From: Streptomyces sp. CB02261
Lineage (GTDB): Bacteria; Actinomycetota; Actinomycetes; Streptomycetales; Streptomycetaceae
Length of the DNA stretch: 64,000 bases
Assembly (NCBI RefSeq): GCF_001905665.1
Contig: NZ_LIVX01000004.1
Span: 61,705 to 125,704, forward strand
Reading direction: 5' to 3'
In this document: piece after piece, positions 1-7,366 of the stretch
Numbering within the stretch: the stretch's first letter is position 1
Layout: each line of letters begins with the position of its first letter
The notes under the pieces: model-generated
Seen by the model: the letters and a program-made list of their open reading frames with translations, nothing else
Told to the model about the DNA's origin: nothing
Database searches by the model: none
Translations under genes and position numbers: made by a program

Positions 1-969
1 GGCACCGCCGTCCTGGCGCTCCCCGGCCTGCCGACGTGGGCGCTCTTCGCGATCCTCCTCGCCGAGGGGCTCGTGGCCTCGCTGGGCGGCGGGGTGCGGT
101 ACGGGCTCCTGCACGAGATCCTCGACCGGGAGCGCTTCCTCCTCGGCCGCTCGGTGACGAACATGGCGGTCGGCGTCTGCCAGATCGCCGGCTTCGCGGC
201 CGGCGGCGCCCTGATCGCCCTGCTCTCGCCGCGCGGCGCGGTCCTCGCCGGCGCTGTCCTGTACCTGTCCGCCGCGATCCTCGCCCGCACCGGGCTCGGG
301 GCGCGTCCGCCGCGCGCCGCCGGACGCCCCTCGGTCGCCGCGACGTGGCGGACGAACCGGCGGCTGTGGTCCTCACCCGCCCGCCGCCGCTGCTACCTCG
401 CCCTCTGGGTGCCCAACGGGCTGATCGTGGGCTGCGAGTCGCTCTTCGTGCCGTACGACCCCGAGCGCGCCGGGCTCCTCTTCGCGTGCGGCGCGCTCGG
501 CATGCTGGTCGGGGACACGGCCGTCGGCCGCTTCGTGCCGGCGCGGCTGCGCGGCCGGATCCGCTTCCCGCTCCAGGCGCTGCTCGCGGCCCCGTTCCTG
601 GTGTTCGCCCTGGACCCGCCGCTGCCGCTCGTACTCCTGGCGGTGACGGTCTCGGCGGTCGGGTACGGGGCGAGCCTCCTGCACCAGGAGCGGCTGATGG
701 CCCTGGTGCCGGAGGAGCTGAGCGGTCACGCCCTCGGGCTGCACTCCTCGGGGATGCTCGCCCTGCAGGGGGTGAGCGCGGCGCTGGCTGGCACCCTCGC
801 CCAGTACACGTCACCGCGTACGGGGATGGTGCTCCTCGCCCTCGCCTCGCTCACCGTGACGCTCCGGCTCGCGCGGGCCGACCGCGGGGCCGGCGGGGCG
901 CCGTCTAGCGGGGCGCCGTCGAGCGGTGCACGACCGTGTCCTCGCACGGACCGTCGGCGAACAGCTTGA
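1..969 (+). CDS. MFS transporter, 5' end missing
   Basis: The reading frame is open from the first base, so the start codon lies outside the window and 322 residues are visible. The product is a polytopic membrane protein with repeated Ala/Leu/Val-rich helices and short Arg-rich loops, the layout of the C-terminal two thirds of a major facilitator exporter. Substrate cannot be inferred. The last 25 or so residues are a low-complexity Gly/Ala/Pro/Ser/Arg tail that reads across a 15-bp tandem repeat and overlaps the convergent nuclease gene by 65 bp, so the true family C-terminus probably ends earlier. Family assignment rests on the general membrane pattern. Confidence 0.75.
   Translation, partial: GTAVLALPGLPTWALFAILLAEGLVASLGGGVRYGLLHEILDRERFLLGRSVTNMAVGVCQIAGFAAGGALIALLSPRGAVLAGAVLYLSAAILARTGLGARPPRAAGRPSVAATWRTNRRLWSSPARRRCYLALWVPNGLIVGCESLFVPYDPERAGLLFACGALGMLVGDTAVGRFVPARLRGRIRFPLQALLAAPFLVFALDPPLPLVLLAVTVSAVGYGASLLHQERLMALVPEELSGHALGLHSSGMLALQGVSAALAGTLAQYTSPRTGMVLLALASLTVTLRLARADRGAGGAPSSGAPSSGARPCPRTDRRRTA
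893..922. repeat. 15-bp tandem repeat at a convergent gene end
   Basis: Two copies of GCGGGGCGCCGTC(T/G)A lie head to tail. The copies differ at one base, and that base is what makes the TAG stop of the minus-strand nuclease gene in the first copy (TCG serine in the second). The repeat lies in the overlap of the transporter and nuclease 3' ends. Confidence 0.85.
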
Positions 970-1570
970 GCGCCTCCATCTCGTCCTTGTCGACCGACAG
1001 GCCCCAACGCAGCTTCGTGCCCACCCACTCGCCGACGTAGCGGCAGTACCGGGCGTTCTCCGCGGGCACCCATTCGGCGGGGTCGCGTCCGGCCTTGTCC
1101 TTCTGGCTGCGGGCGGTGACGGCGACGAGGGTCGCGGGCGCGCCCTGGTCGTTGGCGTACTTCTCGCGCCGGGCGGCCGTCCAGCCGGACGCCCCCGACC
1201 GCCAGGCCTCTTCGAGCGCGACGAGGTGGTCGACGCGGAGGAGGGCCGGGTCGGTGACGTTCTGTCCGTCGTAGTACGAGGTCCACGTGCCGCCGGTGAG
1301 GACGCAGTCCGTGCCGGTCTTCGGGGCGTCGACGGCCTCGGCGACGAGGACCTCGGCGCGGGTGTCGCAGCCGTCCGCCGGGTCGAGACCCTTGTTCCAG
1401 TGGCGGAACGCCGACTTCGTGTAGCCGGCCGGCTCCTCGGCGGCCTCGGGGAGTTCGGCGAGCGCGTCGGGAAGGAGGACGACGCCGGCGGAGAGGGCGG
1501 GGGAGGGGACGGCGAGCGGGGACAGGATCAGGGCGAGCGGCGCGAGACCACGCATCAGGTTCTTGATCAT
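905..1570 (-). CDS. Secreted HNH (DUF1524-type) nuclease family protein
   Basis: A 221-residue protein with a hydrophobic signal peptide over about residues 1-28 (ending near PALSAG), so it is expected outside the membrane. The core carries the DUF1524/HNH signature: RVDHLVALEEAW with the Asp114-His115 pair, then YAND near 138-141, a Lys-rich SQKDKAGRDPAEWVP stretch and CRYVGEWVGTKLRWGL. Family members are metal-dependent nucleases; activity here is inferred. Two cysteine pairs could form disulfides. The ATG was chosen because the signal peptide begins there; no strong ribosome-binding site precedes it. The TAG stop falls inside a 15-bp tandem repeat. Confidence 0.85.
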   Translation of the reverse strand: MIKNLMRGLAPLALILSPLAVPSPALSAGVVLLPDALAELPEAAEEPAGYTKSAFRHWNKGLDPADGCDTRAEVLVAEAVDAPKTGTDCVLTGGTWTSYYDGQNVTDPALLRVDHLVALEEAWRSGASGWTAARREKYANDQGAPATLVAVTARSQKDKAGRDPAEWVPAENARYCRYVGEWVGTKLRWGLSVDKDEMEALKLFADGPCEDTVVHRSTAPR

Positions 1571-1703
1571 GTACGAGTGGATAGCGCCGGTCGCGGGGCG
1601 CACGGGAACCGAATCGCGGTGCGCTCGCCCGACCGGGTGTGGATCTTCACCGCAGAAACGATGCGCTGCGGGTCCGGCCGCCGCGTACCTCCGTACACAC
1701 GGA

Positions 1704-1748
1704 GAAGAGCGCGGAACCAGGGACCGTAAACCTGGTTCCGCGCTCTTC
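1704..1748. terminator. Perfect 18-bp inverted repeat (terminator or structured RNA)
   Basis: The arms 1704-1721 and 1731-1748 are exact reverse complements and enclose a 9-base loop (GACCGTAAA). No run of T follows on either strand. It could end catalase transcripts on the minus strand or act in the nuclease leader. Confidence 0.55.
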
Positions 1749-1757
1749 CGTCTTGTG

Positions 1758-1810
1758 ACCGCCCGACGGCACGAGGCTGGCGCGACAGGACGTTCGCGCC
1801 GCCGGGCGGT
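1758..1810. other. Nested hairpin, related to one upstream of the catalase gene
   Basis: An outer stem ACCGCCCG/CGGGCGGT (1758-1765, 1803-1810) encloses an inner stem GGCGCGA/TCGCGCC (1779-1785, 1794-1800). The inner hairpin begins with GGCGCGACAGGAC, the same 13 bases found in the hairpin loop at 3655-3667. Confidence 0.55.
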
Positions 1811-1978
1811 GGCTCGGGGGGAGGAGGAGGGTTCCTTCCGGGAAGGCGCCCCCACTGGGGCGTTGGGACCGCGGCGGTGCCGACGGGCGTCACGACCGTC
1901 CCCTTCTTTCAGGTCAAGAAGGAGGGCCCGCGCCCTTACCACCGCACTGGCTCGGCGCCGCCGCGGTCCTCACGCTTG

Positions 1979-2057
1979 TCCGGATCGCCGGCCACCCCTC
2001 ATCCGGGTCGGCGATCCGGACCACGTACGGCACTGACCTCCCGTCAGGTGCCGTACG
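1979..2057 (-). terminator. Two hairpins 3' of the catalase gene
   Basis: The first hairpin met by catalase transcription has arms 2024-2037 and 2043-2057 with a 5-base loop and one bulge. The second has perfect 12-bp arms 1979-1990 and 2009-2020. Neither has a T run, which is common for Streptomyces terminators. Confidence 0.6.
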
Positions 2058-2079
2058 CAGTCTGGGTGGTGCTGGTCGG

Positions 2080-3537
2080 TCAGTCCTCGCGCAGGGCGCG
2101 GACGGCCTCGGCGACGCGCTTGCCGTACTCCGGGTCGGCTGCGGCGAAGTGCGCGAGGTTCTTCTCGATGACGTCCTCGCGGGACACCTGGGACAGGCCG
2201 CCGGCGATGTTGGCGATCAGACGGCCCTTCTCGTCCTCGGACATCAGCCGGTAGAGCTCACCGGCCTGGAAGAAGTCGTCGTCCTTGGTGTGCTGGGGCG
2301 CCTCGTGGGTGCCGGTCCAGCCGTGGATCGCGAGCGGGGCGGAGAGCGCCGCGTCGGTCTGGGCCGGGCCGTGGTACGAGTTGGGCTCGTAGTTCTTGTC
2401 GTAGCGCGAGCCCTGGCGGGTGGCCATGAGGCCGTCCCGGCCGTAGTTCTCGGCGACGGTGGCCCGGGGGGCGTTCACCGGGAGCTGGGTGTGGTTGACG
2501 CCGAGGCGGTAGCGGTGGGCGTCCGCGTAGGCGAAGAGGCGGCCCTGGAGCATCTTGTCCGGCGACGGGCCGATGCCCGGGACGAAGTTGTTCGGGGAGA
2601 ACGCGGCCTGCTCGACCTCGGCGAAGACGTTGTCCGGGTTGCGGTCGAGGACCAGACGGCCCACGCGCTGCAGCGGGTAGTCCGCGTGCGGCCACACCTT
2701 GGTGAGGTCGAAGGGGTTGAAGCGGTAGTCCACGGCCTCGGCGGCCGGCATCACCTGGACGTACAGGGTCCAGGAGGGGTTCACGCCCCGCTCGATCGCC
2801 TGGAGCAGGTCGGTCTGGTGCGAGTTGGCGTCCTTGCCGACGAGCTCGGCGGCCTGGTCGGCGGAGAGGCTGCGGATGCCCTGGTTCGTCTTGAAGTGGT
2901 ACTTGACGAAGAAGGCCTCGCCCGCCTCGTTGGTCCACTGGTAGGTGTGCGAGCCGTAGCCGTTCATGTGACGGTACGAGGCGGGGATGCCGCGGTCGCC
3001 CATGAGCCAGGTGATCTGGTGGGTCGCCTCGGGGGAGTGCGCCCAGAAGTCCCAGACGTTGTCCGGCTCCTGCTTGCCCGTGAAGGGGTCGCGCTTCTGC
3101 GAGTGGATGAAGTCGGGGAACTTGATCGGGTCCTTGATGAAGAACACCGGGGTGTTGTTGCCGACGAGGTCGTAGTTGCCCTCTTCGGTGTAGAACTTCA
3201 GGGCGAAACCGCGCGGGTCGCGGACCGCGTCCGCGCCGCCGAGCGAGTCGGCCACGGTGGAGAAGCGGATGAAGGTCTCGGTCTTCTTGCCGACCTCGGA
3301 GAGGAAGGCGGCCTTCGTGAAGCCGGTGACGTCGTCGGTCACCTCGAAGTAGCCGTACGCGCCGGAGCCGCGGGCGTGGACCACGCGCTCCGGGATCCGC
3401 TCACGGTTGAAGCGCGCGAGCTTCTCCAGGAGGTGCTGGTCCTGGAGGAGGAGAGGGCCACCGACGCCGGCGGTGGCGGAGTTCTGGTTGTCGGCGACGG
3501 GGGCGCCGGACTCGGTCGTAAGCACGCGCTTCGACAT
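2080..3537 (-). CDS. katA: Monofunctional haem catalase
   Basis: A 485-residue clade-type catalase that splits H2O2 to water and oxygen. The distal-side His54 sits in [10 protein letters not shown], the distal Asn127 in [10 protein letters not shown], and the proximal haem-ligating Tyr337 in [10 protein letters not shown]. The length is normal for small-subunit catalases. The ATG is preceded by GGAAGG at 5 nt. The gene lies next to the hydroxypyruvate isomerase and tartronate-semialdehyde reductase genes and shares a near-identical operator and promoter layout with the uricase operon, so its likely task is removing peroxide made by uricase. Other catalase genes probably exist elsewhere in the genome; the symbol is generic. 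Confidence 0.95.
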   Translation of the reverse strand: MSKRVLTTESGAPVADNQNSATAGVGGPLLLQDQHLLEKLARFNRERIPERVVHARGSGAYGYFEVTDDVTGFTKAAFLSEVGKKTETFIRFSTVADSLGGADAVRDPRGFALKFYTEEGNYDLVGNNTPVFFIKDPIKFPDFIHSQKRDPFTGKQEPDNVWDFWAHSPEATHQITWLMGDRGIPASYRHMNGYGSHTYQWTNEAGEAFFVKYHFKTNQGIRSLSADQAAELVGKDANSHQTDLLQAIERGVNPSWTLYVQVMPAAEAVDYRFNPFDLTKVWPHADYPLQRVGRLVLDRNPDNVFAEVEQAAFSPNNFVPGIGPSPDKMLQGRLFAYADAHRYRLGVNHTQLPVNAPRATVAENYGRDGLMATRQGSRYDKNYEPNSYHGPAQTDAALSAPLAIHGWTGTHEAPQHTKDDDFFQAGELYRLMSEDEKGRLIANIAGGLSQVSREDVIEKNLAHFAAADPEYGKRVAEAVRALRED

Positions 3538-3576
3538 CGTGACCTTCCGTACGGGAGCTCTGCAGACGGTGCGAGG

Positions 3577-3617
3577 AGCGTAAATTCGGCTCGAACATAA
3601 CGTCAACAGTTTGTTGA
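3577..3617 (-). promoter_or_regulatory. Catalase promoter with TCAAC-type operator
   Basis: Reading the minus strand, the 15-bp palindrome TCAACAAACTGTTGA (3603-3617) overlaps a -35 element TTGACG (3601-3606), followed after 18 bases by TACGCT (3577-3582). The same arrangement recurs upstream of the OHCU decarboxylase gene. An operator on the -35 suggests repression. Confidence 0.65.
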
Positions 3618-3634
3618 AAAGGAAGTGTGGTGTC

Positions 3635-3692
3635 CCGGTCGGCGGCGGCGCCTGGGCGCGACAGGACAGTTGTCAGCGCCGCCGCCGACCGG
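3635..3692. other. 17-bp perfect stem with a 24-base loop upstream of catalase
   Basis: The arms 3635-3651 and 3676-3692 are exact reverse complements. The loop contains GGCGCGACAGGAC, shared with the hairpin 3' of the catalase gene. Possible roles are a terminator for the upstream reductase gene or a transcribed structure. Confidence 0.5.
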
Positions 3693-3700
3693 AGATCTGG

Positions 3701-3718
3701 GCCCCGTCGTGACGGGGC
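3701..3718 (-). terminator. Hairpin 3' of the reductase gene
   Basis: GCCCCGTC and GACGGGGC form an 8-bp stem with a 2-base spacer, starting 7 bases past the stop codon of the tartronate-semialdehyde reductase gene on the minus strand. Confidence 0.55.
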
Positions 3719-3724
3719 GGTGGG

Positions 3725-4615
3725 TCAGACCTGCTGGCCGGAGAGGCGCTCGACGGCGCGCAGCAGGGCCGAGTGGTCCAGGCCGCCGTCACCCTGGGCG
3801 CGCAGCGAGGCGACCAGCTGTGCGACGACCGCGCCGACCGGGAGGGCCGCGCCGACGTTGCGGGCGGCGTCGGTGACGATGCCCATGTCCTTGTGGTGCA
3901 GGTCGATCCGGAAACCGGGCTTGAAGTCGCGGTTCAGGAAGTTGTCCTTCTTGCGGGTCAGGACCGTGGAGCCGGCCAGACCGCCGTTGAGGACGTCCAG
4001 GGCGGCCTGGAGGTTCACGCCGGACTTCTCCAGGAAGACCACGGCCTCGGCGCACGCCTGGATGTTGACCGCGACGATCAGCTGGTTGGCGGCCTTCACC
4101 GTCTGGCCGGAGCCGTGCGGCCCGCACAGGACGATGGTCTTGCCGAGGGCCTCCAGGATCGGCAGGGCCTCGTCGAAGTCGGCCTGCTCGCCGCCGACCA
4201 TGATCGACAGCACCGCCTCGATCGCGCCGGCCTCGCCGCCGGACACCGGGGCGTCCAGGACGCGGATGCCCTTCTCGGCGGCGTTCTTGGCGAGGTCGAC
4301 CGAGGTCTGCGGGGTGATCGACGACATGTCGACGATCAGCGCGCCCTGCCGGGCGTTCTCCAGGATGCCCTCGGGGCCGTAGGCGATGGCCTCGACCTGC
4401 GGGGAGGCGGGCACCATCGTGACGATGACGTCGGCGTCCTTCACGGCCTCGGCGATCGACGCGGCGGCCGTGCCGCCGGCCTTCGCGAGCCGGTCCAGCT
4501 TGTCCTGCTCCAGCGTGAAGCCGGTGACCTGGTAACCGGCCTTCAGCAGGTTCTCGGACATGGGCGAGCCCATGATGCCGAGGCCGATCCACGCGACCTT
4601 GGGAAGATTGCTCAT
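3725..4615 (-). CDS. glxR: 2-hydroxy-3-oxopropionate (tartronate semialdehyde) reductase
   Basis: A 296-residue beta-hydroxyacid dehydrogenase that reduces tartronate semialdehyde to D-glycerate with NAD(P)H. The N-terminal Rossmann motif is WIGLGIMGSPMSENL, the substrate-loop motif is DAPVSGGEAGA, and the catalytic Lys lies in GSGQTVKAANQ. It follows the hydroxypyruvate isomerase gene by 50 bp on the same strand, so the two are probably one transcript from the promoter in front of hyi. With glyoxylate carboligase (outside the window) they turn glyoxylate from allantoin into glycerate. The ATG at MSNLPK gives the usual family N-terminus. Confidence 0.93.
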   Translation of the reverse strand: MSNLPKVAWIGLGIMGSPMSENLLKAGYQVTGFTLEQDKLDRLAKAGGTAAASIAEAVKDADVIVTMVPASPQVEAIAYGPEGILENARQGALIVDMSSITPQTSVDLAKNAAEKGIRVLDAPVSGGEAGAIEAVLSIMVGGEQADFDEALPILEALGKTIVLCGPHGSGQTVKAANQLIVAVNIQACAEAVVFLEKSGVNLQAALDVLNGGLAGSTVLTRKKDNFLNRDFKPGFRIDLHHKDMGIVTDAARNVGAALPVGAVVAQLVASLRAQGDGGLDHSALLRAVERLSGQQV

Positions 4616-4665
4616 GGTGAGGGTGCCTCTCGGAAAACTGGTGGTACGGGGAGGGGGTCGGCCGG

Positions 4666-5517
4666 TCAGCGGGCCGCGCGGGCCTCGGCGGGGAGCCACT
4701 CGAAGGACGCGGCGGCGTCGGCCGCCTTGTACTCCAGGCCGATCCAGCCGTCGTAGCCGGCCTTCTTCAGCTCGTCGAGCAGCTGCTCCAGCGGGAGGGA
4801 TCCGGTGCCCGGGGCGCCACGGCCCGGGTTGTCCGCGATCTGGACGTGGCCGGTCTTGGCGGCGTACTCCGCGATGACCTGGCTGACGTCCTCGCCGTTC
4901 ATCGACAGGTGGTAGATGTCGAGGAGGAACTTGGCGTTGCCGAGCCCGGTGGCCGCGTTGACCTTGTCGACGACCTCGATCGCGGAGGGGGCGCTCACCA
5001 GGGGGTAGAGCGGCGACTCCGGCTTGTTGAGGGTCTCGATCAGCAGGATCGCGCCGATCCGGTCCGCCGCGCGGGCGGCCAGGACCAGGTTCTCCAGGGC
5101 GAGGGCGTCCTGGATCTGCGGGTCGACGCCGTCGACGCGGTTCCCGTAGAGCGCGTTGAGCGCCTTGCAGCCGACCGAGGCGGCGAAGTCGGCCGCGACC
5201 TCGATGTTGGCGCGGAAGCGGTCCGACTCGTCACCGGGCACGGAGAGGGCTCCGCGGTCCGGGCCGGGCAGCTGCCCGGCGTAGAAGTTCAGGCCCACCA
5301 GCTGGGTGCCGGCGTCCTCAAGGGCCTTCTTGAGGGCGTCGAGCTCGCTCTGCTCGGGGGTGGCGGTGTCGATCCAGGGCCACCACAGCTCGACCGCGGT
5401 GAAGCCCGCCGCGGCGGCGGCCGCGGGGCGCTCCAGGAGCGGGAGTTCCGTGAAGAGGATCGACAGGTTCACATCGAAGCGCTGGTCCGTGCCTGCGCCT
5501 ACTGAGAAGCGGGCCAT
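4666..5517 (-). CDS. hyi: Hydroxypyruvate isomerase
   Basis: A 283-residue TIM-barrel protein of the xylose-isomerase-like superfamily that interconverts hydroxypyruvate and tartronate semialdehyde. The features seen are NLSILFTELPLLER at the N-terminus, AVELWWPW, the metal-ligand glutamate in LLIETLNK, DIYHLSMNGED and GLEYKA near the end. AAGGAG lies 10 nt before the ATG. It is the first gene of a probable hyi-glxR operon, and its promoter carries two tandem TTCC-type palindromes, so it is probably under the IclR regulator of the allantoin genes. Confidence 0.92.
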   Translation of the reverse strand: MARFSVGAGTDQRFDVNLSILFTELPLLERPAAAAAAGFTAVELWWPWIDTATPEQSELDALKKALEDAGTQLVGLNFYAGQLPGPDRGALSVPGDESDRFRANIEVAADFAASVGCKALNALYGNRVDGVDPQIQDALALENLVLAARAADRIGAILLIETLNKPESPLYPLVSAPSAIEVVDKVNAATGLGNAKFLLDIYHLSMNGEDVSQVIAEYAAKTGHVQIADNPGRGAPGTGSLPLEQLLDELKKAGYDGWIGLEYKAADAAASFEWLPAEARAAR

Positions 5518-5532
5518 GAGGGGCGGCGCTCC

Positions 5533-5568
5533 TTCCGTATAGCGGAAGTAAGTTTCTGTCTGACGGAA
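5533..5568 (-). promoter_or_regulatory. Tandem TTCC-N7-GGAA operators at the hyi promoter
   Basis: Reading toward hyi, the two 15-bp palindromes are TTCCGTCAGACAGAA (5554-5568) and TTCCGCTATACGGAA (5533-5547). Their centres are 21 bp apart, which puts them on one face of the helix. The pair covers the probable core promoter (TTGCAA just upstream, TTACTT between). The sites match the type found at malate synthase and allantoinase. Confidence 0.65.
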
Positions 5569-5654
5569 TGTTGCAAGGCGGGCGGCGCGCTTGTCAAGAG
5601 GTCCCCGCAGGTCCGGGGCTCCCGCGCGGCCGAGCGGGGCCGTAGCGTGGGGCC

Positions 5655-5909
5655 ATGGTGCGTTTGAGAGTGGAGTTCACGACCGAGCCGTTCGACCTCG
5701 ACGAGGCACCGGCACACGCGGTCGTGGCCCGTGAGGTCATCCAGTCGGCCGAGCTGGACGCGGTCGACGTCGGTCCCTTCGGCAACACGGCGGAAGGCGG
5801 CGCCGACGCCGTGCTCACCGCCGTCGACGCGCTGCTGCGCTCGTCGCTGGAGGCCGGCGCCACCCGTGTCTCGCTCCAGGTCAACGTCATCGGGGAGGAC
5901 GAGAAGTGA
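5655..5909 (+). CDS. Small thiamine-binding (UPF0045/YqgV-type) family protein
   Basis: An 84-residue protein with the pattern of the MTH1187/YqgV fold: a short first strand (VRLRVEFTTEPF), a helix, DVGPFGNTAEGGADAVLTAV in the middle and GATRVSLQVNVIG as last strand. Family members are small ferredoxin-like proteins, some shown to bind thiamine. The function here is unknown. It is the first gene of a pair, overlapping the regulator gene that follows by 4 bp (GTGA), and is divergent from hyi. Assignment is from pattern memory, so moderate. Confidence 0.65.
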   Translation: MVRLRVEFTTEPFDLDEAPAHAVVAREVIQSAELDAVDVGPFGNTAEGGADAVLTAVDALLRSSLEAGATRVSLQVNVIGEDEK

Positions 5910-6292
5910 GCGAGCACCCCTTGGTCGCTGCGGTGAAGCCCCTGGTCGACGCCATGGGGGCGGAGGTGCTGGTCCCCGCGCAGGCGGAGGCCGACGACGT
6001 CGTCCTGTCCTGGGAGGGCGAGGACGTGATCGCCGTACGGCTGCCCCAGCTGTCCGACTCCCTCGATCACATCCTGGCGGCGATGGAGCGGCGGCACGGG
6101 ATGCCGCTGGCCGAGCTCGACCGGAAATCCAAGCAGGAGGTCGTCCGGCTGCTCGAGGCGCGCGGCGCCTTCTCGGTGCGCCACGGGGTGGAGACGGTGG
6201 CGGGTGCACTGGGTGTCAGCCGCTTCACCGTGTACAACTACCTCAACAGGGAGACCGCCCTGAACAGGGAAAAGGCTCCCAAGGGCGACTAG
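5906..6292 (+). CDS. Helix-turn-helix regulator with YheO/DauR-type HTH
   Basis: A 128-residue protein. The first 75 residues form an unassigned domain (LVAAVKPLVDAMGAEVLVP at the start). From about residue 78, KQEVVRLLEARGAFSVRHGV followed by VAGALGVSRFTVYNYLN resembles the HTH_22 domain of the YheO/DauR group, whose second helix is SRFTVYNYL. It starts with GTG overlapping the preceding stop, ends in a strong terminator and sits directly upstream of the OHCU decarboxylase/uricase operon. It could be the protein that binds the TCAAC-type operators; that is inference from location only. Confidence 0.7.
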   Translation: MSEHPLVAAVKPLVDAMGAEVLVPAQAEADDVVLSWEGEDVIAVRLPQLSDSLDHILAAMERRHGMPLAELDRKSKQEVVRLLEARGAFSVRHGVETVAGALGVSRFTVYNYLNRETALNREKAPKGD

Positions 6293-6310
6293 TTGATCAT
6301 GTGTGACCAC

Positions 6311-6342
6311 AAGCCGTCGTCCGGATGTCGGGACGACGGCTT
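6311..6342 (+). terminator. Strong intrinsic terminator
   Basis: AAGCCGTCGTCC and GGACGACGGCTT form a perfect 12-bp stem around an 8-base loop, followed by two more T. It ends the two-gene unit and separates it from the OHCU decarboxylase/uricase promoter. Confidence 0.85.
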
Positions 6343-6358
6343 TTGTGTGGCCGAGTTT

Positions 6359-6399
6359 TCAACAAAGTGTTGACGTTGTGTTGCGGAGGGCGTTAGCTA
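6359..6399 (+). promoter_or_regulatory. OHCU decarboxylase/uricase operon promoter with TCAAC-type operator
   Basis: The palindrome TCAACAAAGTGTTGA (6359-6373) overlaps a -35 TTGACG (6370-6375). TAGCTA (6394-6399) follows after 18 bases as the -10. The core TTTTCAACAAA and TGTTGACGTT are shared with the catalase promoter. Confidence 0.68.
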
Positions 6400-6447
6400 T
6401 CCGCAGCCCGTCCGACGCACAGCGAAAAACAGCCACGGAGGCTTCCC

Positions 6448-6972
6448 GTGACTTCAGGTACGACACCGGGCCTCACCCGGTTCAACACCTCGGCGGACAG
6501 CGAGGCCGTCGCCGCGCTCCACGAGGTGTGTTCCAGTTCGGCGTGGGGGAGCAAGATCCTCGCCCAGCGCCCGTACTCCACCGCCGAAGCTCTCTTCCTC
6601 GCCAGTGACGCCGCCATGGCCGAGCTGACCGCCGAGGACCTGGCCGAGGCGATGGCGGGGCACCCGCCGATCGGTCGTCCGAAGGCAGGGGACCCGACCT
6701 CCTCCCGCGAACAGAGCGGGATGGCCGGCGCCTCCGCGGAGCTCAAGGCCGAGATGCTCGAACTCAACCTGGCCTACCAGGACACGTTCGGACACGTCTT
6801 CCTCATCTGCGCCACCGGCCTGACCGGCGAGCAGATGCGCGACGCGCTCCGGCAGCGGATCGGCAACGCGCCCGAGGAGGAGCGGGAGATCGTCCGCTCC
6901 GAACTGGGCAAGATCAACCGCATCCGGCTGACCCGACTCGTAGAGACCACCGAGGAAGAGAGCTCCGCATGA
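6448..6972 (+). CDS. uraD: 2-oxo-4-hydroxy-4-carboxy-5-ureidoimidazoline (OHCU) decarboxylase
   Basis: A 174-residue helical protein that decarboxylates OHCU to (S)-allantoin, the last step of urate conversion. The conserved catalytic His72 is in AGHPPIGRPK, with the following SSREQSGM loop and the FLICATGLTGEQM segment typical of the family. The GTG start follows ACGGAGG. It is the first gene of an operon with HIU hydrolase (4-bp overlap) and uricase, the order expected for the three-step urate-to-allantoin pathway. Confidence 0.94.
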   Translation: MTSGTTPGLTRFNTSADSEAVAALHEVCSSSAWGSKILAQRPYSTAEALFLASDAAMAELTAEDLAEAMAGHPPIGRPKAGDPTSSREQSGMAGASAELKAEMLELNLAYQDTFGHVFLICATGLTGEQMRDALRQRIGNAPEEEREIVRSELGKINRIRLTRLVETTEEESSA

Positions 6973-7361
6973 GCACCGACACCACCGCCTCGGTGTCCAC
7001 CCACATCCTGGACACCAGCATCGGCCGCCCCGCCGAGGGCGTCGCCATCACGCTCGCGGCCCGCAGCGGCTCCGACGCGGAGTGGGTCGCGCTCGGAGGT
7101 TCGGCCACCGACGCGGACGGACGGTGCAAGGACCTGCCGGCGCTGCCGGAGGGCACCACCCACGTACGGCTCGACTTCGAGGTCGAGACGTACTTCGCCA
7201 GCAAGAAGCAAGCCGAGGCGCAGCAGGACGCCCCCCGCGTAAGGGACAGCGGTGCGTTCTTCCCGGAGGTGGCGATCACGTTCGCCGTCACGCCGGGCGA
7301 GCACTATCACGTACCGCTGCTGCTCAACCCGTTCGGCTACTCCGTATACCGAGGGAGCTAG
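6969..7361 (+). CDS. uraH: 5-hydroxyisourate hydrolase
   Basis: A 130-residue transthyretin-related protein that opens 5-hydroxyisourate to OHCU. It shows the family hallmarks: the N-terminal STHILDTSIGRPAEGV block with His12, the HYHVPLLLNPFGYS block and the C-terminal tetrapeptide YRGS ending the protein. The ATG overlaps the uraD stop by 4 bp, and uricase starts 5 bp downstream, so the three are translated from one message. Confidence 0.96.
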   Translation: MSTDTTASVSTHILDTSIGRPAEGVAITLAARSGSDAEWVALGGSATDADGRCKDLPALPEGTTHVRLDFEVETYFASKKQAEAQQDAPRVRDSGAFFPEVAITFAVTPGEHYHVPLLLNPFGYSVYRGS

Positions 7362-7366
7362 CAGAC

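Larger units (their letters stand above)
1571..2079. other. 509-bp intergenic region with several hairpins, no gene seen
   Basis: This spacer separates the nuclease start from the catalase end. Reading frames in it lack a start with a ribosome-binding site and are not supported. It holds a perfect 18-bp hairpin, a nested hairpin and two hairpins just 3' of the catalase gene, all listed separately, plus small hairpins near 1834-1858. The rest carries the nuclease promoter, which I could not place. Confidence 0.6.

Noticed and set aside
1751..1815. A tRNA-like nested hairpin in the catalase 3' spacer.
   Set aside because: There is no anticodon arm, T-arm consensus or acceptor stem of the right size.
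1563..2254. Several open frames in the spacer between the nuclease and catalase genes.
   Set aside because: They are Arg/Pro-rich, lack ribosome-binding sites and run into neighbouring genes in shadow frames.
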